Assembly: GCF_004027225.2 (NCBI RefSeq)
Contig: NC_044277.2
Span: 37,621,812 to 37,685,811 of the forward strand
Source of the DNA: Strigops habroptila
Lineage: Eukaryota; Chordata; Aves; Psittaciformes; Psittacidae
DNA: 64,000 nucleotides
Reading direction: 5' to 3'
Shown: positions 38,346 through 50,071 of the stretch, one piece after another
Layout of the letters: each line of letters begins with the position of its first letter
Position numbering within the stretch: position 1 is the first letter of the stretch
The notes under the pieces: generated by a model
What the model saw: the letters and a program-made list of their open reading frames with translations, nothing else
Databases searched by the model: none
Told to the model about the DNA's origin: nothing
Program-made: the position numbers and the translations under genes

Positions 38346-39073
38346 AACTGATTATCATTTCACTTTCGCATGTTTTTGTTTTTCCAGAAGGGTGTGCATG
38401 GAAAATTTGGTTTCAGAAGGATAAAGGGGACAAACATGAAATTGCTGTATGCTTATAGAGAGAGTAAAATAAATTGCTCTTTCCACTATTTCAGACCCGC
38501 CCCTGAGAAAACAGCCTCATACATAGTTAGGCTTAAAGCTCACGGAAGAGTTCTGCTGCGACAGAGCAGCAAAGTTGTCAACTGTGGTCTTGATTTCACT
38601 GGCACAGAACACTTTAAGAGATGGGCCACAACTCTGAATATGAATCAATACTCTGTTATGGAAACAGCATAATATGGAGGAAAAGGAGAACGCGCTCCCA
38701 CTGCAGCCTTCATTAGTTACTGGGGGGCCTGGGACATTCAGAAAGTGTGAGACACATTCAGCAAGCATATAAGTACTTAAACTTAGTTGTGTGGTCTTTA
38801 CAGTTTCTCACAATCCAGCCAAATGTGTATCCTTTGCGCAGCACTTCACTGCAAGCAAAGACAGAAGTGCCTGGTTAAGTAGAGTTTGATCACCCAAGTA
38901 TTTAAAACACTGCACTAGGGACTGAACCTTACAAATACTAAATTTAAAACTGAATTTAACACAAGGTACTCTGAAAGGACCAACTCCCGGATTGAGGAAC
39001 ACCGCACTTCGCGCATATGTTTCATAGTGGACATGTTAGATCTGATGCCACGAAACGCTGCGTACTTGTCATT

Positions 39074-39102
39074 CATGCTGACAAGTATTTGTTGTCAGCA
39101 TG
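39074..39102. repeat. Perfect 11-bp inverted repeat, 7-base loop
   Basis: CATGCTGACAA, loop GTATTTG, TTGTCAGCATG. One mismatch further out, the pairing continues for two more bases. Confidence 0.93.
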
Positions 39103-40795
39103 TATTGATTTGAAAGTAGAGGTGTTCGATACCACCGAGTGCCAGTCGTGAAGAAATAAACCTAGAGCCACCGGCCAGTGTTAAAAGCACCACCACCACC
39201 AGCAGCAGCTGACCCCTCATTTTGTATCCCTCCACTCTGCACCTTTTCTGTTCCTGTCTTGTGTAGGTATCTAAAATTTGTTCTATCCTTAAAGATGAAT
39301 GCCTCAGCTCTGCAGTGCTGAGGGAACTCCCCTGGAATACCTGCCAGAAACTCACCTTTCCTATGCACAAGTTTGTTTATACTTTGGGTATTACAAGTAA
39401 CTTACACGATCACTGTATTTACTTCTACATTCTTGGCAGAGGAACAGAACTCACTTAGTTCAGTTCAGGCAGGAAGAGCTGGTGGCCTCACCCCCTGGTT
39501 GCAGAGGAGGGAGGGGATGTGCGCGGCATCCCTAACGCCATGGATCACACTTCCTAGGCTGCTCACTTCAGTAGTGCTGCACCGAATGGCACAACTTTTA
39601 AGTGCAATGAACCAATTGTTTTCTCTCTTAAAAAACACAAGCCAGAACATGCTGTATTTTTTGCACTGAGAGCACAGATCGTATCACAGCTTCTAAGGCG
39701 GCAGGGTTTGTCTGCAACTTAACAGAAAAGTTGTAAAACAGTTGCTAGAAGATAAAGACAACAGATGCAGTGTTAGCACTAATATTCACTGTTTAATCTG
39801 TGGTGTAGTAGGTTTCCAACATGACTTTTGAGACAGAACACCGCACATGCTGCCAGGTTTTTTATGTAATAAATAATACACCACACACCACATCCACTTT
39901 GCATTCTGTAGGGAAATAAGAAATGCTGACAAGGGAGCTAAAAAGCCTCAACACGATGGCAGCTGTATCAACACCAACTTCTTAGAAACCAAGTTTAAAG
40001 ATGCATCAAAGCTGCTCGTTTTCTTTAGAGGTAGGCTTTGTTTTTTTAATTTACATTTGCTGTTGAATGACCACCATTAAGTTGGCATGCTACACCATAT
40101 GCAAGGAAACTCCCCAGAACATCAGCGAATCAACACTAACTAAAGCTAGCTAGTCTAATACCTGGTTCAAGTGGCCACAACTCTCTTACATGTGTAGCTC
40201 AGTCTGAAAGGCAGGCAGTTCTCTGGGCCTGGATGAAAGGGAATTGCAGCAGGATGGAGGGAGGAGCAGGAAAAGACCCGCTTCCACCTGGAGCTGCTTT
40301 TTATAAGCCTCCTTGCTACCAGCGCTTACGAGGATTGCCCCACGGGAGCCTTGCTGATAAAGGCACAAATGCATAGTTTATTCTTGATCCTGAAAAACAA
40401 AACCAAAAGGAGAGCCTTCAGAGAAATAGAGGGATCATCTGTTCAGTTCACCATGCTGGAGAGACATTTTTCTGTCACAGCTCTCCACAGACATTTAGGG
40501 CCAGCAAGCCGCAGATTCCCAAATAGAAGGAGCAGCAGCAGCAGTTACTGCAATAAAAGGATCACTGTACTTGGGCCTTGGATTTTTGTCAAGCAGAAAA
40601 TATAATTATACTCGCAAGTTCTCCAGTGCCCAAACCAGCAGCACATCCAACACTTGAGGCTGTCCTAGGTCTTTTTTTTTTACATGTTTATACAAAGGCA
40701 CAACGGTATCATGAGGGTTATCATCAAAGCCAGTAAGTCCTTCAGCTTTCCTAGCAATCCCTAGAAACAATCTTCTGAAAAACAAAGATACCACT

Positions 40796-40828
40796 GCACA
40801 CACAGACACACACAGACACACACACACT
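40796..40828. repeat. CA/GACA microsatellite
   Basis: CA units interspersed with two GACA units, intergenic. Confidence 0.88.
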
Positions 40829-43180
40829 AAAGTACTCAAAAAAATTAAAGGCAATGCATATTTTTAAACCCTCACTGTTTTTCCCCTTCTCCTAAATGCC
40901 ATAAAATCCCAGCAGCTTAAACTGCTGTAAGAACTTAAAACCTATTATGATTCACTTCAAATCGCAAGTTTTACTACATGTTTTTCACCTCCTTTAACAA
41001 CGAAACCCCAGATTCAGCTTTTAGCAGAAGTGAGACTATTGCTTCACCATGATTAGATATAAGCAAAGGAAAACAAACAAACGAACTTGGGGCCTAACGC
41101 TGTCGACATTTGTTCCCCGCACTGCGCTTCACTGGGTACTTCTCAGCGCTAGCACACATGGTAGTTTTTGCAAGATCATGGCCTTGTTTTAGTATAACAC
41201 AATCAAGATAATTTTTACAAGGTCAGAAAGTTGGAATAAGAGGAAACAAAATCCAGGCCAGTTGTGCCTGGAATCAATTAGGCTTATGTGCTTTTCAGAT
41301 GCTGCTTGTCTTTCTATTAAACAGCATTTCAATGTATACATAACATTAGTGTGTACCCAAAAGTATGCACTGCACGCAATATGTTTCTCCATTTATTTAA
41401 ACCCACCTAAACTAGGGATGCCAGGAGGTCGAAAAAGGAGAAGAGGTGTTCATCCCTGAGCGGTGAAATGGCTTCACTTTGAGCTTACAGTTTAGTTATC
41501 TGCCTCCTCAATGATGAGCTGCTCAGAATGTTCAGGCATGCCTGTGGTGAGCTCTACCTGTCCAAAAAGCAAAGGAAAACTGAAGTTGTCATCCAGGCAA
41601 ACACCAACCATGCCCAATGTCAACTTTCAAGCACTTCATTAAGACTTAGAGCAAAAAGAAAACGTTATTTCATCTTTGTAAGATGAAACTTCACTGCATA
41701 AGCATCACATTTAGTACAGAATCATCCATGGAAGATTTTTCATTAATGAAAGTTGACTTTATGGGGAATTTCCAATTTCTCTACGTTGTTTTTTCGTTAG
41801 ATGAGGCCAATCTAGTTTATACTAAAATTGAAGCCGGTATCAATACAGAAGGCATGTGCAGGGGTATAAATCGGATGGATTCTTGCTGCGCTCACAACTA
41901 AATTAGGTGACAGTAAAAACGTGTACTTGTTGCTGATGTTGTGAAAAACTTTACAGACATAAAAGTTTAATTCCCTAACCACTTAAATATCAAAATATTT
42001 CTTCTCCACTGCTTCTTTTTTCACCTTCATTTTGCCAAACTGTCCTGGGTTCAGGTGTAACAGTCATTTTTTCCCTTAGTAGCTGGTGCAGTGCTGTGTT
42101 TACAGAAGTAAAATGAAAGAAAGGGGTTTTCCTCCACTGCAATGACTTTATAACTTAAGAACTAGAAATTATTTTTGAGAGAGCATTATAAATAATAAAA
42201 TGCAGTGAATGATGTTAAAACCCCAAAATTTCCTGTGATTTTTCCAAACAGAATGTCCATACTGGGTCTTCATTGTAAATAGGCAGTCACAGAGCTGGCT
42301 AGGTGCTACAACATACAGGTCAGGGATGAGCCAGGTGAAGCTGGGTCAGAGGTTCGGGGCAGGGGGGAAGAAGCTGGGCTGTCCTTGGGTGACCACCACA
42401 GCCCCAGGTCACAGGGGAACTTCAGTCGCCCCCATCTCCTTGCACTCCCACAACAGCGCGGCTCCGCACCCGTGTAGCGAGGGGAGAACGCTCACCGCTG
42501 CTGGCGGGGCAAGCACAACGTGAAGGGGGGTCCCCGGATGGCCTCGCTTAAATCCACCGACAGCTGCCTTGGCTGTTGCAGCGCTGGGGAATCCGCATGC
42601 AGAGTGCCAGCCCGGCTTCCTGCCCCTTCCCGAACCTCTCCTTTAAAAGTTCAACCTCCTGTGGTGGGCTGGGCCCTGGAGTCGCGGCCACCTCACGACC
42701 GGCCCCGTGTGCGACGGGCCCGTTTCCTCAAGCCATCGGGTGTCCGGGGCGGCCGCTTCTGCCTGACGCCACGGTGGTGGGGCCGAGATGGGGACCCCGG
42801 CACCCGGCTCCCCTCGGCCCCGCTCCCAGCCGAGGCCACCGCCAACCCCGGACCCCCAGGGGTGCTCGAAGAGGCGCGCGGGGCTGCCGCAGCGGGCGAA
42901 CAGGCCGCGGGGCAGGGCGGGCAGCCGGTGACAGCCGCCTCCCCGGGCGGGCCCAGCACCGCCATCCCCCCGACCCCACGGGACGGGGGTTGCCGTGGCG
43001 ACGGCCGCGCTGGGGCGGCGGTCCCGGCCACCGGGGCAATGCCCCATCTCCCACAGGGCTGTGGGGGAACCCCCGGCCCCGCCACCCGCCACAGGCGCAG
43101 CCGCATCCCCCGGGCCCGCTCCGCGCACGTCACCGCGGCCGGGCAGCCGCCGCCAGGGGAAGGAAAGCCCGGCCACGGTG

Positions 43181-43203
43181 ATTGGGCGCGGCCGCTAGCC
43201 AAT
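43181..43203. promoter_or_regulatory. Pair of opposed CCAAT boxes
   Basis: ATTGG (43,181-43,185) and CCAAT (43,199-43,203) flank a 13-base GC core that includes a NotI-type GCGGCCGC. Paired, oppositely oriented CCAAT boxes are typical NF-Y targets in CpG-island promoters that fire in both directions. Confidence 0.55.
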
Positions 43204-43280
43204 GGGGAGCGCCGCGCGGCCGGCTCTCTCCCGCCCCTCGGCGGCGCGGCGCGTCCCCGGAGCGCTGCGGTCAGTGTCCA

Positions 43281-43315
43281 GCCCGGCCCGGCCCGGCCCG
43301 GCCCGGCCCAGCCCG
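43281..43315. repeat. GCCCG pentamer run in CpG island 2
   Basis: Seven pentamers, GCCCG with one GCCCA variant, about 80 bases to the right of the CCAAT pair. The same pentamer class appears in CpG island 1. Confidence 0.85.
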
Positions 43316-43625
43316 ACCGCCGGCCCCGGAAGCCTGTGTGGATACCCGTCGAGGCCGCGGCCGGCTCCCCCGCGCAGGCAAAGCTGCACCCGTTTAACTT
43401 CAGTCCCCTGTAGGCATATTTATTTCGGTTTAATAGGCGTTTATGGTACGTTAGCCCGGACCTGTTCCTCATCAACCCGAGCTAAATCAGAATAACGCGG
43501 ATTTACAGCGGCCGCGGGGGGCTCGGTGCCAGCCGGGCAGGGTTTTACCTCACAACCGGCGGCGGCTCGGGGCGGGCGGGCCCTGGTGGCCGGGCAGGCC
43601 CGAGCGGGGCGGCTGGTCGGGCAGT

Positions 43626-44054
43626 ATGGGGGGCGGGAGGACGGTGGGGCTGCTCGGCCTGCGGTGTTTCACCCTCCTTGCCTCCCTGACCGCCCGCCCT
43701 CGGCATGGCAGGAGCGAAAACACGTGGAGCACAGCCGTAGGGTGGAGAAAGAGGAAGTTACGGCACATGGATACCGGGAAAGGCTTTCTTCAGTTTCAGT
43801 CCTGCCTTATGGTAGGAGCACATGGTCGTGGTAACGAGCCACAGCGCCGGGAGGAAGAATTACCTCATGGAATTGCAAACACTTTCCAAGCGAAGGTGGA
43901 GTCTGGAGCAAACAGCAGATCCCAGCTGATAGTGGTTGATAAGCCTGGGGAGTATTCACATTGCTGCTCTGCCTGCCTCAGAGAGACGCCTCCGTCTGTC
44001 CTTGTGGAGCAGGAAGAGGAGACGGCTTTAACAGACCGGCTCCCAGCACCCTGA
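43626..44054 (+). CDS. Unrecognised 142-codon ORF next to CpG island 2 (coding status doubtful)
   Basis: I do not recognise this product. The frame opens with a true ATG that has A at -3 and G at +4, a good Kozak context. The N-terminus reads MGGGRTVGLLGLRCFTLLAS, followed by LTARPRHG, which resembles a secretory signal peptide (basic start, hydrophobic core, small residues before Arg). The rest is hydrophilic with no motif I know. The ORF starts at the right edge of CpG island 2, about 420 bases after the CCAAT pair, and runs out of the GC-rich zone without a stop. AATAAA follows at 44,311-44,316, about 257 bases after the stop, with GT-rich sequence behind it. Together these would make a compact intronless transcript. 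A short uORF starts at 43,444 (ATG then three codons to TAG). It may equally be a chance frame in a lncRNA. Confidence 0.2.
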   Translation: MGGGRTVGLLGLRCFTLLASLTARPRHGRSENTWSTAVGWRKRKLRHMDTGKGFLQFQSCLMVGAHGRGNEPQRREEELPHGIANTFQAKVESGANSRSQLIVVDKPGEYSHCCSACLRETPPSVLVEQEEETALTDRLPAP

Positions 44055-44310
44055 TAATAGGAGAGGTCTCCGCCTTCCTGCAGCAAGCAGGCTCACTCCT
44101 TGGCTCATGAAGCAGTAGTTTCAGTAGCAGCTTTTCCTCTACTGCAACCCTGAACGAATTCCCTTCACGTCTGGTGAGCAGCAGTAACGCAACGACTTTA
44201 GAACTTCAGAGTTCCTCTGACACTGAAGGAAAACAGCTTTTTGCCTTACGTAGCAATCGAATTAAACTGGGAAGTTAGTAGGATGGAATGAAGTTATGTA
44301 CACCTTTCAA

Positions 44311-44316
44311 AATAAA
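44311..44316 (+). terminator. Candidate polyadenylation signal after the 142-codon ORF
   Basis: AATAAA on the plus strand, followed about 35 bases later by GGTGCTTGGCC, a plausible downstream element. Such hexamers are common by chance in AT-rich DNA. Confidence 0.25.
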
Positions 44317-47300
44317 GCCCCAAAAGAAACAAACCCCCACCACTCAGATGGTGCTTGGCCACAAAAGTTGCTAGTATGCAGCTGCGTTTTTCTCCTGTGA
44401 TTGTACTAAAGCCGCCTACTGCTAGTGGGTGACCTAGGCAAGGGGATTTAGTGGCCCCCATGCCAGCCTGTCCGCAAGGCAAACCTTCAACCTTGCAAAA
44501 TGCTTTGTATCCAGGGGTTCTTCCCACCAACTGTGGTTATCCAGCCTTGTGGCACGTCTCCCTGAGACACAGCTGGGTAAGTGTCCTCATGGCTCCTGTG
44601 CTCCTCCCAGGTTCTCAAGAGAGGTAAACGGGTGGGTCTGTGACCAACTATGTTAAGTTTATATAGCAGCAGTGTTATTAGCAAACATCGTTTCATCCAG
44701 AGTAGACAAACTGAAGTTACTCTTTTTTACCAGTAATAAAGGTCTTTCAGAAGAACAGTGACTGTAAATATGCAGCTCCCTTTCTTGAATCATTCCCCCT
44801 AAACAGCTGCCCGCCCCCAAACTCCAAGGAGGAAAGGCAAATGTGGGAGATGTAACAAAAAGGAAGCGAATCAAGGTACAGAAGATGCGAAGAAACATAC
44901 AAGAAACAAGACACAAAGCTCTGAAAACTGGAAAGAAAATAGAATTGAACTTGGATTGTAATCCAGAGAAAATGCCAAAGTACTAGTTTATGATGCACAG
45001 TGGTCAGTGCTGTGACGTAACACAGACTTTCTTCAGTGGTTGGGGTGCCCTTGTCTCTGAAGTTACGAGGCTTTACAGAAAACCATCAAGGACAGGATTA
45101 CAATACTGCACGTACTTCACAGATTTCATTTCTGCTTCACAGCAATAGCTATGGAAGACACCACAAGCATTTTAGTTTCTGTGCCGGAATGTTTGGCTTG
45201 GGAGATGAGGGTTGGCCAACATAGGGCAGGGAGAATCCACACAGCCTGCTCGCTGGATTTCTGTACCCCACTGATGGGCCACAGACCTTCATGGGTGACC
45301 GGTAAGTTCAGGTGAGTGGGTCACGCTTTGCTCAGAGGTGCGGGACTGACTCTGAAGGCCACCAGAAACATAAACTCTTTTTTGTTCCCATACTCTCCAT
45401 CCTAAGCACTTTTGACAGGAACTTAACCAGCAACCCAGGAGTGAAGTCCTGGCATCCTCACAAATTAAAATGTAATAGAAGAAACAGAAAAACATGCTTC
45501 CAGCTACATTAGAGACATCTGTATACAACAATCCCAACCATGGGTTGTGTGTGGATTCAAGTATTTTTTAAGCCAGCACTTGATAAGTTAACTTTCCCCA
45601 TGCCCTCTGCTGCTGTTTCTGTTCCCATCTCTGGTCCTAAAAACCACTTGTACCTGTCCTCAGATTCTGGACACTGCCTCAACTCTAGTCTTAGTATTAC
45701 AGACAGCAACAGGGTGCCCAAATTCAAAGTTGCTCCATCACAGCTGCCCGGTGCTCGGGTCCTCTTGCAGCAGCACCAGCCCTGCACATGGGTGGTGGTG
45801 CTCAGCTGCTGGGTCATGCGTATTAAACTGACAGCCTCTGCCTGCATCATCCTCACGGGTGACCACAAGCAACCCCACGGGTTGTCTTCCTGAGCACCCT
45901 TCTTATGTAACTGTCTTGTAAGTAACGTTATTGCAGATGCTTCCCGCATCTGAACATGCTTTCCCAAGCTATAATCTGAAAATGTGCTTTCTGCTCAACT
46001 CTCTTAACTTGGACAATGTTATAATGACAACTGTTTGAGTCATACCTTGGTCTCCTTTGGGCTGTCCTCTCATGGGTTTTCCTGCCTCCCACTATTTTAT
46101 GTCTAAGTCTAGGAAAAGTGAATGATCAGTTTTCAGTTAGTTCGGTATATGGTACTGGGCTTCACTTAAGTAAGAAAGGCTAATTAGATCCTGCTATAAT
46201 TCACACCAAATGTACCATAGTCCTGACCACCACCAACATGCTGCCCAATATAAACATTTATATCTCTGACTCTTCAGAGAAGGAATTTTAAAAATCATAA
46301 CTATGCTGTGAGAGGAAAAGAACACCAAAACATGCTGATGCATTGATTCATCTATACTCATGTTGCCACGGACAACTTTAGAAGTGTAATTTGGGATAGG
46401 AATTCAAATGTATGTACAGTGTAGTAGGCGGGATTTCCACATGAACTTTTGAGCACGTTTTCCCTATGCCTCATTTCACCTCTACATCAATGGAGCCACA
46501 GGATGCAGTAGTTAAATCCTGTGTCTGAGTATCAGATACACGTTCCAGTTTATTGGTCAAAACCAGTAAGGTTTTGGAAATCTTTATCGCAGTTCTGAAG
46601 GTTACAACGAAACACAATTTTTAAAGGTTTATTTTTAAGTGAACAGCATACCTGATAGTATAGAGTATTTCTTTAATCAGCACTCCCCTGCCAAAGGTTT
46701 TTTAGGCTGGAGTAGAACTGACTGCAGCACACGCTGGTTTTGTCTTCTCCAGCTTGGACTGCCCGCGGTACGGCTGCTACAGCAGCACCCGCTGTCCTCA
46801 AGCCAATCCTCAAGCAGGAACACTTCCCTCCCTCCTCTCCTCCTCCAGCTGCTAGGAAGCAAAGAATAAACTTTTAGGTTCGCCCCTCCTTTGTTGGAAG
46901 AGGAATAGGGTAATACGCTGTAATTGGTTTTCCATGTTTGCCAAGAGTCTGTTTCCTCTTATCATCCACAATATTTAACATAAGTCTTGTAATAGTTCCA
47001 AAAATAATAAAATCTGTCCCAAGAATAAAAATGATAGATCCACAACATGCTGCTTTTTTGTCATGGTCTTGGTTTCGTAACATTCTGTTAGTAGTTTTTA
47101 TTGCCTAATGTTGTGGTTTCTTTCATACGCAGCAGACCCAGTAAAGACATTTCATCAGCTCCTTACACAGCAGCAGTCAGGATTATTTACAAATGGAGAT
47201 TTCAGTACCGCATTAAAACAAATCACCACTGCGTCCTGCTAAAGTTACACTGCAGTAACATGGCAGAAGAAAACCCAGAGATTCCAGGGGGCGGAACATT

Positions 47301-47522
47301 AAGTATATACAAATCTTATATATGATACCAGCAAACAAATTTCTTAAGATAGCCAAATAAAACTTGTTAGTCTTCCTTCTTCTCTCCTATCTCCTCCCAT
47401 GCAATAGCACAAGAGGAGTAGGCAAATTATATCCCCCCACACATGCAAAACAATATCCACCACATGTGTAACAAGGAAGAGAACCCATGCAATACCTCCC
47501 TCATGATTTTATAGCATGCAGC

Positions 47523-47690
47523 AAAATCATAGCGTGGTTTGGAAGGGACTTTAAGATCACCTAGTTCCAACCCCCCGCCATGAGCAGGGACACCTCCTGC
47601 TAGACCAGGTTGCTCAAAGCCCCCTCCAGACTGTCCTTGAAAACCTCCAGGGATGGGGCACAGTACATCCCTCTCTCCCTATGCCCCACA
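47523..47690 (-). mobile_element. CR1 LINE 3' fragment, minus strand
   Basis: The plus strand reads AATCATAGCGTGGTTTGGAA, then TTAAGATCACCTAGTTCCAA, CATGAGCAGGGACACCTCCTG and CAGGTTGCTCAAAGCCCC. This is the reverse complement of the CR1 3' end. The similarity fades near 47,690. Confidence 0.9.
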
Positions 47691-49341
47691 CTTCCATCCC
47701 CAAAGCAAATGCCCCATGGTGGGCAAACTCCCTTACGTGTAGGTGTAAAAGATGTGGAGCAATAGAGATGGAGAGCAGTGCTTTGCTCACCAGATTCAGT
47801 TTGAATGAAAGAATACCAGAATAGACTGGACAAAAAAGAGATAATACATGAGAGAAACTTGATTTAGGAGGAAGAAAACCCCAAAGCCAACACCACCACC
47901 CCCCCACCCCCTCACCCCCCCAACCCAAAGACACCAAACAAAACACCTAAGAAGAAAGCTGTATGACAATCAGTAGTGTCAAAAGAACAGTCCATCAAGA
48001 GGAATCACCATCTTGGGCATCAGCATTTACAAAAGCAATACTCTACTGGTAACAACTCTGAGAAAAATGTAGGCATGTTCAGGTGCCCTGATTTAGAATC
48101 ATTACTTGAAGAAACAAACAAACTTTTAATGCCCAGTATAATCTTTGATATTTCCAAGTTGTATTAATACACCCTTTTTTCCACTCAGATTTAGTTGAAC
48201 TGTAACCTCAAGCCTGGTAAGTTTTTCCTTTCTTCCCAAGCACAGATTTAATGCTCTAGCAGTCACAGGCAAACTTGTAAAGCAGAAATACCTTTTCCAA
48301 CTTAAATGTATGCCACTTAGCCTAAAACCAGTCTGTGCCCTTCTAACTCCACCAATATATAGATACTGCAGTTGAAGGCTCTTCAACTAGTCAACACCAC
48401 AATGAACCAAGTGTCACAATAAAGTGTAATACAGGGACAAGGAGACATCTCTGGAACAGGGCACTCACTGCCTGTCAGGGCTTCAGCCAGTCTCTTGTTA
48501 TTTTAGCCTACCAGTAAATGTTTTGGCAGTCATTTACCATAAGTCACTGCAGAGTCAGATCTTGCACAAGAATAAATCAGAATGACTGAAGTCAACAGAA
48601 ACACACAGGTATAAGACTGAGGGGGAGTGTTAATCTTTCTTAAATGACTGCCAAAATTCCCAGAGCTTCTAATTTTAAGTAGAAATGAGAGACAAGTCTT
48701 AAGTCATGGTTAGAGGATTTGTGACTCCAGATTTACTTTTCTGTAAGTAACTATGGTTTATGCCATTTGCTTAACTGGGAGTACAGGGACACCGCATCTT
48801 GGTACAATTTTACCAGTACCAGGAGTTTTACGTTATCACATTTACCAGTTGTACAAGTTGCTGGGGAACAATTAAACGTTTTAATTCTTTGGTTATGGAA
48901 ATACAACCAATAAAAGCCAACTGGAATTCAAACATGAAAGCTCGGCAAGTTATCAATCACATACAAGTAAAACTGAAACCTGTGAAAGCATAACCTTGCA
49001 AAGCACATGCTCTAGAAATAAACCCTCCTGCTAGGTTCTGTGCTATGCAATTTTCAAATTCTAATACGATAAAATAGCATCAGGGGGTCCTCAAAAAACC
49101 CACAAACCCCCCCCAGATTTCTAGTAGGCAACAAACGGATTATGTATGTGCAAAGCTTGAGACAAAAGGCCAGCCAGAATGTGAGGGAACTTCAGTTTTG
49201 TTCTAGCTCTTCTTTGAGAGCACCAGATTCTTAACATAATGTGCAGTATAAGACTGGCATGTAAGCCAGGACCAACCGCCAATATGCACATGTGGCTGTA
49301 GTAAGTCGCAGCATATTCCCCCTGCTCCTCACCCACCCCCC

Positions 49342-49356
49342 AAAAAAAAAAAAAAA
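49342..49356. repeat. A15 homopolymer
   Basis: Fifteen consecutive A after a C-rich run, between the RAB2A 3' UTR and the 47.5 kb CR1. No LINE or gene-like sequence precedes it, so I do not read it as a retroposed poly(A) tail. Confidence 0.8.
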
Positions 49357-50065
49357 GAGCACTGATGGCTCTGCTACGATAGTCCTAGATTCCTGGTCAA
49401 TTCTATACATCTTCCATGCTTTCAGAAGTTGAGTAGCTGTCAGAAGCTTTAGCTTTGTAAATCATCACCACTTAAAACAGGATGCATTTGTGTTCTTCTC
49501 AGGACAGGGTACAAATTCCCCTCCTCTACTCCCTTAATGGGGGCAATTTTACAGCTAAGAGAAATTTCATCCCATTTGTAACGGATCTGAGGCTGCTCAA
49601 TGGCTTTCTCCCATCTCGTCTCAAGCAGTCTTGCAGAACTGAATTGCCAGTTGCAAAAACTCTTTGAGCAGTTAATTCAAGCAAGTACTTGTTCTTGTGA
49701 AGATCTAGTTACTCCAGGCCATTTTTCCCCCAGCATTGATGCAATTCAGTCATATGGTTTTACTGTAATGCAACACAGTTTTCATACTTCCAATGAAACA
49801 GTGCGTTTTATAGATGCAAACTTCATATAATAAACAGTTAACAATTGAAAATACATAAATGGAGTAAATATTTAAAGGTTTAAATAGTTGAGAACAATTA
49901 CATTGCATTGCTTATAATGCTCCTAAACGTGTAGGAAAGAGCTGAAACCAGCAATAAATCCTTATTGGTTGTCCCTTCCCCCAGATACAAACAAAAGGTT
50001 CCACATGGTTTTTAAACTTGATTTAATCTCAGAACCACTGCTGTGTTACACCGGTCAGGCTGAAG

Positions 50066-50071
50066 TTTATT
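50066..50071 (-). terminator. Candidate distal polyadenylation signal of RAB2A
   Basis: This is AATAAA read on the minus strand. Downstream bases on that strand contain GGTGTAACACAG and then CAGTGGTTCTGAG, a moderately G/T-rich element of the kind expected after a cleavage site. It is one of four hexamers below the RAB2A stop, so the choice of this one as distal end is tentative. Confidence 0.35.

Larger units (their letters stand above)
38346..42349. other. Intergenic sequence, no gene seen
   Basis: AT-rich sequence with a hairpin at 39.07 kb and a CA microsatellite at 40.8 kb. I see nothing else I can name. Confidence 0.6.
42350..43800. promoter_or_regulatory. Second CpG island with opposed CCAAT boxes
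   Basis: About 1.4 kb of GC-rich, CpG-dense sequence lies in the interval between RAB2A and the proposed CHD7 promoter. Near its right side are ATTGG at 43,181-43,185 and CCAAT at 43,199-43,203, separated by 13 bases. A CRE-like GCACGTCACC lies about 50 bases to the left, and a GCCCG-repeat run at 43,281-43,315. This looks like a bidirectional NF-Y-type core promoter. A minus-strand donor (GCG then GTGAGC, intron bases 42,490-42,495) could serve a leftward transcript. I do not recognise an annotated gene here. An unmethylated enhancer or a lncRNA promoter is equally possible. Confidence 0.6.
44317..50039. other. Intergenic sequence between CpG island 2 and RAB2A, no gene seen
   Basis: Contains the 47.5 kb CR1 fragment, a C-rich run near 47,890-47,930 and the A15 run at 49.34 kb. 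Part of the right end may belong to a longer RAB2A 3' UTR. Confidence 0.55.

Noticed and set aside
42520-43413. 297-codon open frame on the plus strand in CpG island 2
   Set aside because: It begins at GTG, has compositional bias typical of CpG islands and no recognisable domain. It also spans the likely core promoter.
49342-49356. Retroposed poly(A) tail of a processed pseudogene
   Set aside because: No coding-like or transcript-like sequence lies beside the A run.
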